Source of the DNA: Pseudolabrys sp.
GTDB taxonomy: Bacteria > Pseudomonadota > Alphaproteobacteria > Rhizobiales > Xanthobacteraceae
Direction of reading: 5' to 3'
DNA: 64,000 nucleotides
NCBI GenBank assembly: GCA_029980465.1
Contig: JARYIJ010000001.1
Location: forward strand, 1,674,001-1,738,000
Under the pieces are notes generated by a model. It was not told where the DNA came from. It saw only the letters and a list, made by a program, of their open reading frames with translations, and ran no database searches. Positions 53,260-63,394 of the stretch are shown in pieces; position 1 is the stretch's first letter, and each line of letters starts with the position of its first letter. A program made the translations under genes and the position numbers.

Positions 53260-54356
53260 CGCGGCACCGCGACGGCGTCGGCAGGATCGCTCCGCGCCCG
53301 GAGATAAGGACGGCGGTAGGCTAGGAATCGCCGCTCGAAATAGATGTAGGACATGGCCGCGACCGGCAGGAACGCGACGAAGGCGAGAGTGGCCACGAGC
53401 CACGCGGCATAAAAATCGCTTCGGGTCCCGACCTGCGTGAAGAAGACGTGGCGCAGCCACACGGCCGGGAAGAAGTGCAGCAGATAGATCGAGTAGGACC
53501 ACTCGCCGATCTTGGCCAGCGCCCGATCGAGCCGGCGCGGCATCGTGATAAAGGCCGCGCCGTCGTACCACGCGATCAGGCAGCTCCACGTCAACGCTTC
53601 GACGGTCGGAATGACGATCCACAGCGGGTTCGGCGATGAGCCCGCGTTGTCGTAATAGCCGCCGATCTGGTCGAAGACCTGCCAGAACACCAGGAACGCA
53701 ACCGCGATGACCGCGGCGAGAATGTTGAGCGCGCGGCGGCTCGGCGGCGCGAGCGCAAACAGCATGCCGAGGGTGAATTGATCGATGCGGCCGAAGATCG
53801 TCCAGTAGGCGAGGTGTTGAACCTCGCCGTAGGTGCGCCACCAGTCGAAACGCAGCAGGAGTGCCGCGGCGACGACACCGAGCAAGGCGAGCGGCCCGTA
53901 GCGGCGCACCGCGAGCAGCAGCAGCGGAAATACCAGATAGAAATGCAGCTCGATGCTGACCGACCACGTGCCGTAAGGCCAGGTCGGCAATACGAAGCCA
54001 TCGATGATCCGGCTGAGCGGAATGGGATGGCCGGTGCACCAGCCGATGAAGGCCCATGCCGCGATGCAAGCGGCGAGCAGCGGCGCGAGCCGCATGGTTC
54101 GGTTCCACAGGAAGCCGCCGAAGTCGATCTGACGTCCGGCGGCGAGCTTGGCGAACAGATAGCCGCTCAGGGTCATGAACAGCGCGACGCCGGTGTGCCC
54201 TTCGTCGATCAGCGCCAGCGGGAAAACCGGTGCGCTGGCATAGGGCACCGGGAATTGCGGCGTCATGTGCAGGAAGTGCCAGCAGAAAACGAGATAGACC
54301 GCGAGCGCCCGCACGTGGTCGAGCCGCGAGTAATAGACGCCTTCGGTCGAGCGCAT
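53256..54356 (-). CDS. Acyltransferase 3 family (OafA/YrhL-like) membrane protein
   Basis: The 366-residue protein has about ten transmembrane helices. The N-terminus [24 protein letters not shown] carries the R-x(10)-H pattern of acyltransferase-3, and [28 protein letters not shown] and [22 protein letters not shown] complete it. The C-terminal [19 protein letters not shown] motif fits. Members O-acetylate or acylate surface sugars. The exact target is unknown and no polysaccharide locus is adjacent. Confidence 0.9.
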   Translation of the reverse strand: MRSTEGVYYSRLDHVRALAVYLVFCWHFLHMTPQFPVPYASAPVFPLALIDEGHTGVALFMTLSGYLFAKLAAGRQIDFGGFLWNRTMRLAPLLAACIAAWAFIGWCTGHPIPLSRIIDGFVLPTWPYGTWSVSIELHFYLVFPLLLLAVRRYGPLALLGVVAAALLLRFDWWRTYGEVQHLAYWTIFGRIDQFTLGMLFALAPPSRRALNILAAVIAVAFLVFWQVFDQIGGYYDNAGSSPNPLWIVIPTVEALTWSCLIAWYDGAAFITMPRRLDRALAKIGEWSYSIYLLHFFPAVWLRHVFFTQVGTRSDFYAAWLVATLAFVAFLPVAAMSYIYFERRFLAYRRPYLRARSDPADAVAVPR

Positions 54357-54418
54357 GGGCCGACCTTAAAGCCGCCTGTCTAAGGATTGGTTACGCGAAA
54401 GATCGCGATTTCAGGTCG

Positions 54419-55006
54419 TTATTGGCTTGCCACGGCCCTGGCGATGGCCGGCTCCAGCACTTGCTTGAGGTTTTCGGCGCCGATCGGGCCGACCAGCTTG
54501 TAGGCAATCTTGCCGTCGCGCCCGATCAGGAACGTTTCCGGCACGCCGTAAACGCCCCAGTCGATGGCGGCGCGGCCGTTGGCGTCGACGCCCGCGGCCG
54601 CATAGGGATTGCCGTAACGGTTGAGGAAGCGGCGCGCGTTGCCGGCCTGATCCTTGTAGTTGATGCCGACGAGCTGGATGCGCTTGTCCTTCGCCAGCGC
54701 CGCGAGGAACGGAATCTCGTCGTGGCAGGGAATGCACCACGACGCCCACACGTTCACGAGGGTCACCTTGCCGGCGAAGGTCGCGTTGTTGAGGCCCGGC
54801 ACCGGCGCGCCGTCATGCGTCAGCCCTTCGAGCGGCGGCAGGTCGGTTTGAGGCGCAGGCCGGCCGATCAGCGCCGAGGGAATGCGCGAGGGGTCGCCGG
54901 TGCCGAGGCGGAAGAAGAACAAGCCCGCCAGCCCGAGGAACAGAACGAGCGGCAGCAGCACGAGCAGCCGGCGCCGCACCGGCGCGCCTTCCGCCCGCGC
55001 GCTCAT
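54419..55006 (-). CDS. ccmG: Thiol:disulfide interchange protein CcmG/DsbE
   Basis: This 195-residue periplasmic thioredoxin is anchored by one N-terminal helix (about 12-34, LLVLLPLVLFLGLAGLFFF). The active site is WASWCIPCHDEIPFL; GVYGVPETFLIGRDGKI contains the cis-Pro. It keeps apocytochrome CxxCH cysteines reduced for heme attachment. Its ATG overlaps the ccmD stop by 4 bases. It is the last gene of ccmA-B-C-D-G on the minus strand. Confidence 0.95.
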   Translation of the reverse strand: MSARAEGAPVRRRLLVLLPLVLFLGLAGLFFFRLGTGDPSRIPSALIGRPAPQTDLPPLEGLTHDGAPVPGLNNATFAGKVTLVNVWASWCIPCHDEIPFLAALAKDKRIQLVGINYKDQAGNARRFLNRYGNPYAAAGVDANGRAAIDWGVYGVPETFLIGRDGKIAYKLVGPIGAENLKQVLEPAIARAVASQ

Positions 55007-55167
55007 TGCCTGCGCGAGCGGCGCCTGGCGCCGCGCTCTTCGAGGTCGCCGAGCACGCGGCGCTGCTCGCTGTAGTCGAGCACGACCCAGGCGACGAGGC
55101 CGATGACGACGGCGAGCGCGACCGCGTAGGCCGCGACGATGAAGTCGGCGTGCGGTCCGAGGCTCAT
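55003..55167 (-). CDS. ccmD: Heme exporter protein CcmD
   Basis: The 54-residue protein has one transmembrane helix (about 8-30, DFIVAAYAVALAVVIGLVAWVVLDY) and a basic C-terminus (EQRRVLGDLEERGARRRSRRQ), the CcmD pattern. It aids release of holo-CcmE from CcmABC. Both ends overlap neighbours by ATGA (ccmC upstream, ccmG downstream). It is too short to be called safely on its own; the operon position makes the call sure. Confidence 0.92.
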   Translation of the reverse strand: MSLGPHADFIVAAYAVALAVVIGLVAWVVLDYSEQRRVLGDLEERGARRRSRRQ

Positions 55168-55889
55168 GCGGTCTGCGCCTGCATCATCTGCATGGTGCGC
55201 ACGCGCCGGCGCAGGATCTCGTTGCGCATCGCGGCGAGGTGCAGCGTCACGAACAGCAGCAGGAATGCCAGCGCCATCGCGAACAGCGGGCGCAGGATGG
55301 TCGGGTCGATTTCCGGGCCGCCGGCGCGGAAGATCGACTCGCCCTGGTGCAGCGTGTTCCACCAGTCGACCGAGAACTTGATGATCGGCAGGTTGATGGC
55401 ACCGACGAGGACGAGCACCGCGGCGGCGCGCGCGCCGCGGTTGGGATCCTCGGCGGTCCAGTACAGCGCCAGCACGCCGAGATAGAGCAGGAAGAGGACG
55501 AGCACCGAGGTGAGCCGCGCGTCCCACACCCAGTACGTGCCCCACATCGGGCGTCCCCACAGCGAGCCGGTGACGAGACACGTGAAGGTGAGGGCCGCGC
55601 CGATCGGCGCCGCGGCTTTGCCGGCGACGTCGGCGAGCGGATGCCGCCACACCAATGTGCCGAGCGCGGCGACGCTCATCAGCGCCCAGCACAGCATCGC
55701 CAGCCACGCCGCCGGCACGTGCAGGAACATGATCTTCACGGTCGCGCCCTGCTGGTAGTCGTCGGGCGCGTTCATCGCCATCGTCAGCCCGATTGCGAAG
55801 GCGATGACGGTCGCGGCGATCAGCCACGGCAGCACGCGCCGCACGAGATCAAGGAACCGGGTCGGGTTGGCGAGGTCGATCAGGGCCAT
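55164..55889 (-). CDS. ccmC: Heme ABC transporter permease CcmC
   Basis: The 241-residue six-helix protein has the tryptophan-rich heme-handling motif WGRPMWGTYWVWDARLTSVLVLFLLYLG, with His residues in loops (IMFLHVPAAWLAML and KFSVDWWNTLHQGESI). It loads heme onto CcmE. Its stop overlaps the ccmD start. 35 bases separate it from ccmB upstream. Confidence 0.97.
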   Translation of the reverse strand: MALIDLANPTRFLDLVRRVLPWLIAATVIAFAIGLTMAMNAPDDYQQGATVKIMFLHVPAAWLAMLCWALMSVAALGTLVWRHPLADVAGKAAAPIGAALTFTCLVTGSLWGRPMWGTYWVWDARLTSVLVLFLLYLGVLALYWTAEDPNRGARAAAVLVLVGAINLPIIKFSVDWWNTLHQGESIFRAGGPEIDPTILRPLFAMALAFLLLFVTLHLAAMRNEILRRRVRTMQMMQAQTA

Positions 55890-55924
55890 GGCGTCAACTC
55901 ATATGCCTATTCCAGCCCGTCTGC

Positions 55925-56593
55925 CTATTCCAGTCCTTGGCGCAAAGCGGTGGCGGCGGCGAACGGGCCGATCACCAGGCTCATCAAGCTCAACGCGCAA
56001 AGAATGGTGAAAGGTGGGCCGAACGGCACCGGTCCCGAAACCGCGGCGTTGGTGGCGGACACGCCGAAGATCAGCACCGGCACGGTCAGCGGCATGACGA
56101 GGACCGCCAGCAGAAGGCCGCCGCGGCGCAATGTCACGGACAGCGCCGCGCCGATCAGGCCGATGAAGGTGAGCGCCGGCGTGCCGGCCAGCAGCGTCAG
56201 CGCCACGGCATCCATGGCGCCGCCCTCGATATTGAGCAGCAGGCCGAGCACCGGCGCGACGATGACGAGCGGCAGCCCGGTGGTGAGCCAGTGCGCCAGC
56301 GCCTTGGCCGTCACCGCGAGCTCGAGCGGCAGCGATCCTGTCAGCAACACGTCGAGCGAGCCGTCCTCGAAGTCGGAGGTGAACAGCCGGTCGAGCGCCA
56401 GCAGCGAGGCGAGCAGCGCGCCGAGCCAGAGGATCGACGGCCCGATGCGCCCAAGCAAGGCGAGGTCGGGGCCGAGCGCGAACGGCACCAGCGTGACGAC
56501 GATCAGGAAGAACAGCGCGCCCATCAGCGCGCCGCCGCCGGCGCGCATGGTGAGGCGGATGTCGCGCATCAGCAGGGCGTTGAACGCGGTCAT
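55925..56593 (-). CDS. ccmB: Heme exporter protein CcmB
   Basis: The 222-residue ABC permease has six helices. Signatures: FNALLMRDIRLTMRAGGGALMGALFFLIVVTLVPFALGPD at the N-terminus, GPSILWLGALLASLLALDRLFTSDFEDGSLDVLLTGSLPLELAVTAKALAHWLTTGLPLV in the middle, and LPLTVPVLIFGV-type sequence near the end. It works with CcmA and CcmC in cytochrome c maturation. Its start overlaps the ccmA stop by 4 bases. Confidence 0.96.
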   Translation of the reverse strand: MTAFNALLMRDIRLTMRAGGGALMGALFFLIVVTLVPFALGPDLALLGRIGPSILWLGALLASLLALDRLFTSDFEDGSLDVLLTGSLPLELAVTAKALAHWLTTGLPLVIVAPVLGLLLNIEGGAMDAVALTLLAGTPALTFIGLIGAALSVTLRRGGLLLAVLVMPLTVPVLIFGVSATNAAVSGPVPFGPPFTILCALSLMSLVIGPFAAATALRQGLE

Positions 56594-57186
56594 GCGGCGC
56601 CGAGCCGCAGACTGCGGGCGCTCTTGAGCCCGATGTCGGCATGGGTGGCGGCGATGACGATGCCGCCGCCGTGCAGGTGACGGTCCATGATGCCGGCGAG
56701 ATCGGACTGCGCCGGGGCGTCGAGCGAAGCGGTCGGCTCGTCGAGCAGCCAGACCGGGCGCTTCGCCGCCACCAGGCGGGCGATCGACAGCCGCCGCTTC
56801 TGCCCGGCCGAGAGCGTGCCGGCAGGCAGGTGGCCGATGGCATCGAGGCCGACTGCCGCCAGCGCGTCGTCGGTGTCGCCGTTGCCGCCCAGATAGGCGG
56901 TCCAGAACTGCAGGTTTTCTCCGACCGAAAGCGCGGGCTTCACCGCGTCATGGTGGCCGAGATAATGGACCTGCTCGGCCAGGCTCCTGTCGCCGTCCGG
57001 CTCGAGAGCCAGCGTCCCGGCTGTCAGCCGAACCAGCCCGGCGATCGCGCGCAGCAGCGATGACTTGCCGGCGCCGTTGCGGCCGGTGACCAGCAGCGCC
57101 TCGCCGGCCGCGACGGAAAAACTCAATCCGGCAAAGACTTCGCGACCGCCGCGCGTGCAGGCGATGGTGTCGGCGACCAGTTTCAT
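56590..57186 (-). CDS. ccmA: Heme ABC exporter ATP-binding protein CcmA
   Basis: The 198-residue ATPase shows Walker A GRNGAGKSSLLR, Q-loop VHYLGHHD, signature LSAGQKRRLSIARL, Walker B VWLLDEPTASLD and the H-loop ATHADIG. It powers release of heme-loaded CcmE. The start MKLVADTIACTRGG gives the usual family length; upstream in-frame sequence is not conserved. It is the first gene of the ccmABCDG group and diverges from acnA. Confidence 0.96.
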   Translation of the reverse strand: MKLVADTIACTRGGREVFAGLSFSVAAGEALLVTGRNGAGKSSLLRAIAGLVRLTAGTLALEPDGDRSLAEQVHYLGHHDAVKPALSVGENLQFWTAYLGGNGDTDDALAAVGLDAIGHLPAGTLSAGQKRRLSIARLVAAKRPVWLLDEPTASLDAPAQSDLAGIMDRHLHGGGIVIAATHADIGLKSARSLRLGAA

Positions 57187-57431
57187 GGGCGAGGCGTCAT
57201 CTGTTCCGGAAACGATGATCTGATTATTGCAAAGCCGGCTAATGAACCGCCTCAGAACGACTATAAGTTCGCCCGTATGGTATTGATGGCGAAAAGACAT
57301 TATAAGCCGGGCATCTTCGCCACCTGTACCGGATTCGCAACCGGCACCACGGCATTGCGAAGGTCGTGGCTTGTTGAACAGTCTAGCGCGGAGCCGCGCC
57401 GATGTCCCCATCCGGGAATGGAACAGCCGAC

Positions 57432-60137
<2,706 letters not shown>

Positions 60138-60160
60138 GCGGCCAGCGATTAACGGTTGCA

Positions 60161-60186
60161 AAAGGGCCGGCTTTGCCGGCCTTTTT
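60161..60186 (+). terminator. Rho-independent terminator after acnA
   Basis: AAAGG-GCCGGC-TTT-GCCGGC-CTTTTT: a GC-rich stem with a 3-base loop, extended by A-T pairs and a T-run. It starts 24 bases after the acnA stop. Confidence 0.9.
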
Positions 60187-60278
60187 CGTGTTGATACGAC
60201 CTTCACCGCGAAGTGACTGGCGGGTGAGGGCGCGCGCGCCTATTAACGAGCGTCGCTGGGGGGTCCAACAGGACGCCG

Positions 60279-61013
60279 ATGAAGTTTCACTCTCTCGCCT
60301 GTCTCATCATGATCGGGGTCGCAACCCTGTTGCCTGCTCATCGCGCTGCCGCCGGTGAGCCGCGCGCTGTCGTCGAGCTGTTCACCAGCCAGGGTTGCTC
60401 GTCCTGCCCGAAAGCCGACCGGCTGCTCGGCGAGCTGTCGCGCGACCCGTCGCTGGTCACGCTCAGCCTTCCGGTCGATTACTGGGATTATCTCGGCTGG
60501 AAGGACACGCTGGCGCTGCACGGCCATACCGCGCGCGAGCGCGCCTACGCGGCAGTGCGCGGCGACCGCGCCGTCTACACGCCGCAAGCGGTCATCGACG
60601 GCAAGGTTGCGGTGGTCGGCAACGACAGGCAGGCGATCGAGGACGCGATTGCCAAATCCCCGCAGACAACGCTGCATGTTCCGGTGTCATTGAGGGTCGA
60701 AGACGGAAAGATTGTCGCCAGCCTCGACGCGAGCGGCGATGCCAGTACCGCCGAGGTCTGGCTGTGCCCGACTATCGCCAGGGCTGTCGTCAAGGTGATG
60801 CGCGGCGAGAACTCGGGACACGAGCTGACCTACACCAACGTGGTGCGCCGCTGGGTCAAGCTCGGCGACTATACCGGCAAGGCGCAGACATTCACCGCCT
60901 CGCTGGACGACGTATCGGGCGACGGTGCCGACGGCTTTACGGTGCTGGTGCAGCGCGGTGCGGCGTCGAAGCCGGGACCGGTCATCGGCGCGGCGCAGAC
61001 CGCCGCGCGCTGA
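60279..61013 (+). CDS. DUF1223 family exported thioredoxin-like protein
   Basis: The 244-residue protein has a signal peptide at about 1-25. The DUF1223 domain has VELFTSQGCSSCPKADRLLGEL with a CxxC pair (Cys40, Cys43) in a thioredoxin-like fold, then VTLSLPVDYWDYLGWKDTLALHGHTARERAYA and the YTPQAVIDGKVAVVGNDR segment. It is probably a periplasmic thiol or redox protein; substrates are unknown. It is downstream of acnA but separated by a terminator. Confidence 0.9.
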   Translation: MKFHSLACLIMIGVATLLPAHRAAAGEPRAVVELFTSQGCSSCPKADRLLGELSRDPSLVTLSLPVDYWDYLGWKDTLALHGHTARERAYAAVRGDRAVYTPQAVIDGKVAVVGNDRQAIEDAIAKSPQTTLHVPVSLRVEDGKIVASLDASGDASTAEVWLCPTIARAVVKVMRGENSGHELTYTNVVRRWVKLGDYTGKAQTFTASLDDVSGDGADGFTVLVQRGAASKPGPVIGAAQTAAR

Positions 61014-61039
61014 ATGGGGGCTGAGCTTTACGTCCGACG

Positions 61040-61068
61040 AAAAAAATCGGGCCGGTGAAAACCGGCCC
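61040..61068 (-). terminator. Minus-strand terminator downstream of the DUF1223 gene
   Basis: GGGCCGGT-GAAA-ACCGGCCC (61049-61068), an 8-base-pair stem. On the minus strand it is followed by GATTTTTTT. The T-run exists only on the minus strand, so it ends a transcript arriving from the right. Confidence 0.88.
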
Positions 61069-61215
61069 TAGTCGTTTGGGGATTGAACCGTACGCGGAAC
61101 TCAACTGGCCCGGCCGTCCAAGCCCGGGGGGCTGGGGGGCTGAGGAATCCGGTCTCGGAGCAACCGGGCCTTTGAGGCAACGCTAGCGATATCGCAAGCC
61201 ACAGTGACCAGCGCT
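61045..61215 (-). ncRNA. Candidate structured small RNA (6S RNA-like)
   Basis: The 363-base gap 61014-61376 has no convincing gene, yet a strong minus-strand terminator at its left end shows something is transcribed leftward. A possible promoter is TTAGAC (61244-61249) and TAATTT (61222-61227), 16 bases apart, giving a transcript of about 170 bases. The RNA would include GCGATATCGC, CCTCAAAGGCCC, a CCGGT-loop-ACCGG hairpin and C-rich stretches. Length, isolation and the CCTCAAAGG segment recall alphaproteobacterial 6S RNA, but I cannot fold or align it, so the identity is tentative. Confidence 0.4.
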
Positions 61216-61376
61216 TGACCGAAATTAGGCCTTATTGTGGTTCGTCTAACGAAAGCGTGATTGCAATTTGCCGCTTTCCGAGGCGTTTTTCCGGTTTCGC
61301 CTGCGTCGTTTTCCGGCTTGCCGTCCCGGGCGCGCGGGGCGATCATTATAGCGATTGAACAACAAGGAGGCGCCGA

Positions 61377-61760
61377 ATGACCTTCGGATCGGGCGAAATC
61401 GATCCCAGCCAGTCCTTGGCGGGCGTCGACGCCCAGCGTTTACCGCCCGCCACCGCTCTCAACCAGGTCACGTTCAACAGGCGCGAACTCAAGCGCATTC
61501 TGGACCTCTACGGCCGCAAGGTCGCCGCCGGCGAATGGCGCGACTATGCGATCGATTTTCTGAAAGATCGCGCGGTGTTCTCGGTGTTCCGCCGCACCTC
61601 CGAGGTGCCACTCTACCGGATCGAGAAAGACCCGCGGCTCGGCCGCAAGCAGGGCGCCTATTCGGTCATTTCGGCCACGGGCCTCATCATGCGGCGCGGC
61701 CACGAACTCGACCGCGTGCTGCGCGTGCTCGACAAGTCTCTGAGCGTGGTCGCGAACTAG
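61377..61760 (+). CDS. DUF2794 family protein
   Basis: The 127-residue soluble protein matches DUF2794, restricted mainly to alphaproteobacteria: VTFNRRELKRILDLYGRKVAAGEWRDYAIDFLKDRAVFSVFRRTSEVPLYRIEKDPRLGRKQGAYSVISATGLIMRRGHELDRVLRVLD. The function is unknown. A near-ideal ribosome-binding site (AAGGAGG) lies 7 bases before the ATG. It is the first gene after the candidate small RNA and is convergent with the PEP mutase-family gene. Confidence 0.9.
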   Translation: MTFGSGEIDPSQSLAGVDAQRLPPATALNQVTFNRRELKRILDLYGRKVAAGEWRDYAIDFLKDRAVFSVFRRTSEVPLYRIEKDPRLGRKQGAYSVISATGLIMRRGHELDRVLRVLDKSLSVVAN

Positions 61761-61764
61761 CGGC

Positions 61765-62631
61765 TCAGCGCAGGAATTTCTTTTCGATCTGCCGCATGGC
61801 GTCGTCGCCCTGCAGCGCGAAAATGTCGCTGACCGGCGCGATCGTGCCCTCGACGCCGCCGAGGCCGCCGTCCGCCAGAATGCGCCTGAACGTCTCGCGC
61901 ATGGCGCCGACGGCGGCGCGGATGGCGTGGTTGCCGCAGATGATCAGCCCCACCTTGCCGAGTGCGGCGACGTCGGCGAACGACAGTTGCGGATAGCTGG
62001 TCGGCACCAGCACCAGCGGCACTTGGCCCGGCCAGGCTCTGCAGAACGCGACGATCTCGTCCGGCGTCTTCTGCTTGCTGTGAATGAGAACGGCGTCGGC
62101 GCCGGCCTGCGCATAGGCCGCGCCGCGCCGCAGCGCCTCGACCTGGCCGAGCCCGGCGATCAGCGCCTCGGTGCGCGCGATCACCAGGACGCCGCCTGCG
62201 CCTGCTTTCGCGGCCTCGATCTTGCCCTGGAACTCCTCGACCGGAACGAGCTGCTGGCGGCCGCCCGGCCGCAGGCTCGAATCCTTCGGGAACGTCTTGT
62301 CTTCCATCACCACGGCGGCGACGCCGGCAGCGGCGTAGCGCGGCACGACATAGGCGACGTTCACGGCGTTGCCGAAGCCGGTGTCGAGATCGGCGATGAC
62401 CGGCGCGTCCTGCGCGTCGCCGATCGCGCGCATCATGTCGAGATGCGTGCTCATCGACAGGATGTTGGCGTCGGGCACCGCGTACGACGCCGACAATTCG
62501 AAGCCGCTGCCCCAGATCGCGTCGAAGCCGGCCTGCGCCGCGAGCCTGGCGGCCAGCGGATTATGCGCCGCCATCGCGATGGCGGGCTTGCCGACATCGA
62601 GCTTGGCGCGCAGCGCCTCCGCCTTGCTCAC
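61765..62631 (-). CDS. Isocitrate lyase/PEP mutase superfamily, phosphonopyruvate hydrolase-like
   Basis: The 288-residue TIM-barrel protein has the family loop MEDKTFPKDSSLRPGGRQQL with Glu110-Asp111-Lys112. PEP mutases have Asn six residues after the Lys and phosphonopyruvate hydrolase has Thr at 118; here residue 118 is Ser, nearer the hydrolase. DLDTGFGNAVNV supplies metal-binding Asp, and ARTEALIAGLGQVEALRRGAAYAQAGADAVLIHSKQKTPDEI matches, from memory, the Variovorax hydrolase PphA closely. Probable reaction: phosphonopyruvate to pyruvate and phosphate. The start overlaps the GNAT stop (ATGA). Confidence 0.75.
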   Translation of the reverse strand: MSKAEALRAKLDVGKPAIAMAAHNPLAARLAAQAGFDAIWGSGFELSASYAVPDANILSMSTHLDMMRAIGDAQDAPVIADLDTGFGNAVNVAYVVPRYAAAGVAAVVMEDKTFPKDSSLRPGGRQQLVPVEEFQGKIEAAKAGAGGVLVIARTEALIAGLGQVEALRRGAAYAQAGADAVLIHSKQKTPDEIVAFCRAWPGQVPLVLVPTSYPQLSFADVAALGKVGLIICGNHAIRAAVGAMRETFRRILADGGLGGVEGTIAPVSDIFALQGDDAMRQIEKKFLR

Positions 62632-63158
62632 GGGCGTCCCTCCTTCGGCGGCATTTTGGCGCCGTCACCGAGCTCGAGCTGCATCAGCGGCGTGTCGAGC
62701 CACTGGCCGAACTTCCAGCCGATGTTGCGCAGGTTGCCGGCCGGCGTGAAACCGCAGGCCTTGTGCACGCCCAGCGAGGCGTGCTGCTCCGAGTCGCCGA
62801 TCACCGCGATCATCTGCCGGAAGCCGAGCGCCGTGCAGGCCTCGATCAGCTTGTGCAGCAGCGCGCGGCCGGTACCGCGACGGTGCATGTCGGGCGCGAT
62901 ATAGACCGAGTCTTCGACCGTGAAACGGTAGGCCGGCCGTGTCCGGTACAGCGAGGCGTAGGCGTAGCCGGCGACCTTGCCGTCGATCTCGGCGACGAAA
63001 TACGGGAACTTGCCGTCGAGCAGGGCCTGCATCCGGCGCGTCATTTCGGCCTCGTCCGGCGGCGACAGCTCGAAGGATGCGGTGCCGTGGGTCACCGCGT
63101 GAGCATAGATACGTGTGATCGCCGGAATGTCGGCGAGGGTAGCGGGGCGGATATGCAT
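62628..63158 (-). CDS. GNAT acetyltransferase, phosphinothricin/methionine sulfoximine acetyltransferase-like
   Basis: The 176-residue GNAT protein has the Pat/MnaT pattern: MHIRPATLADIPAITRIYAHAVTHGTASFELSPPDEAEMTRRMQALL, PYFVAEIDGKVAGYAYASLYRTRPAYRFTVEDSVYIAPDMHRRGTGRALLHKLIEACTALGFRQMIAVIGDSEQHASLGVHKACGFTPAGNLRNIGWKFGQWLDTPLMQLEL. The acetyl-CoA loop is HRRGTGRAL. Such enzymes acetylate phosphinothricin, methionine sulfoximine or other amino acids. It is translationally coupled to the phosphonopyruvate hydrolase-like gene. The true substrate is not known. Confidence 0.85.
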   Translation of the reverse strand: MHIRPATLADIPAITRIYAHAVTHGTASFELSPPDEAEMTRRMQALLDGKFPYFVAEIDGKVAGYAYASLYRTRPAYRFTVEDSVYIAPDMHRRGTGRALLHKLIEACTALGFRQMIAVIGDSEQHASLGVHKACGFTPAGNLRNIGWKFGQWLDTPLMQLELGDGAKMPPKEGRP

Positions 63159-63165
63159 AGTCGGC

Positions 63166-63302
63166 GTCATGCGCGGGCTTGACCCGCGCATCCATGGTGA
63201 GCGGCTACAGGGGTGCCGCATTGATGTTGCGCCTCATCATGGATTGCCGGGTCATAGGCGTGCAAGCACGCCGTTCTTCGAACGGCTATGCCCGGCAATG
63301 CC
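63166..63302. repeat. Family-D hairpin repeats
   Basis: GTCATGCGCGGGCTTGACCC...GCGCATCCATGG and then GGATTGCCGGGTCATAGGCG...ATGCCCGGCAATGC. These are two family-D units facing each other, filling the gap between the GNAT and the Bax-inhibitor gene. The second arm is interrupted by a 30-base insertion. Confidence 0.75.
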
Positions 63303-63326
63303 CCTCGCGAAGGACAATGCAAATGC

Positions 63327-63353
63327 AAAACGCCCCGGCTTTTGGCCGGGGCG
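63327..63353 (-). terminator. Rho-independent terminator after the Bax inhibitor-1 gene
   Basis: CGCCCCGGC-TTTTG-GCCGGGGCG at 63331-63353 forms a 9-base-pair stem. On the minus strand it is followed by TTTTGCATTT. It lies about 40 bases past the BI-1 stop. Confidence 0.85.
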
Positions 63354-63394
63354 GTCGTTGCCTCAACTCTGTGCTGCGGCTTGGCGCCGGCGCC

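Noticed and set aside
61101..61346. 81-codon minus-strand open frame in the gap before the DUF2794 gene
   Set aside because: The translation is low complexity (RDGKPENDAGETGKTPRK) without conserved motifs or a ribosome-binding site; a non-coding RNA fits the terminator better.
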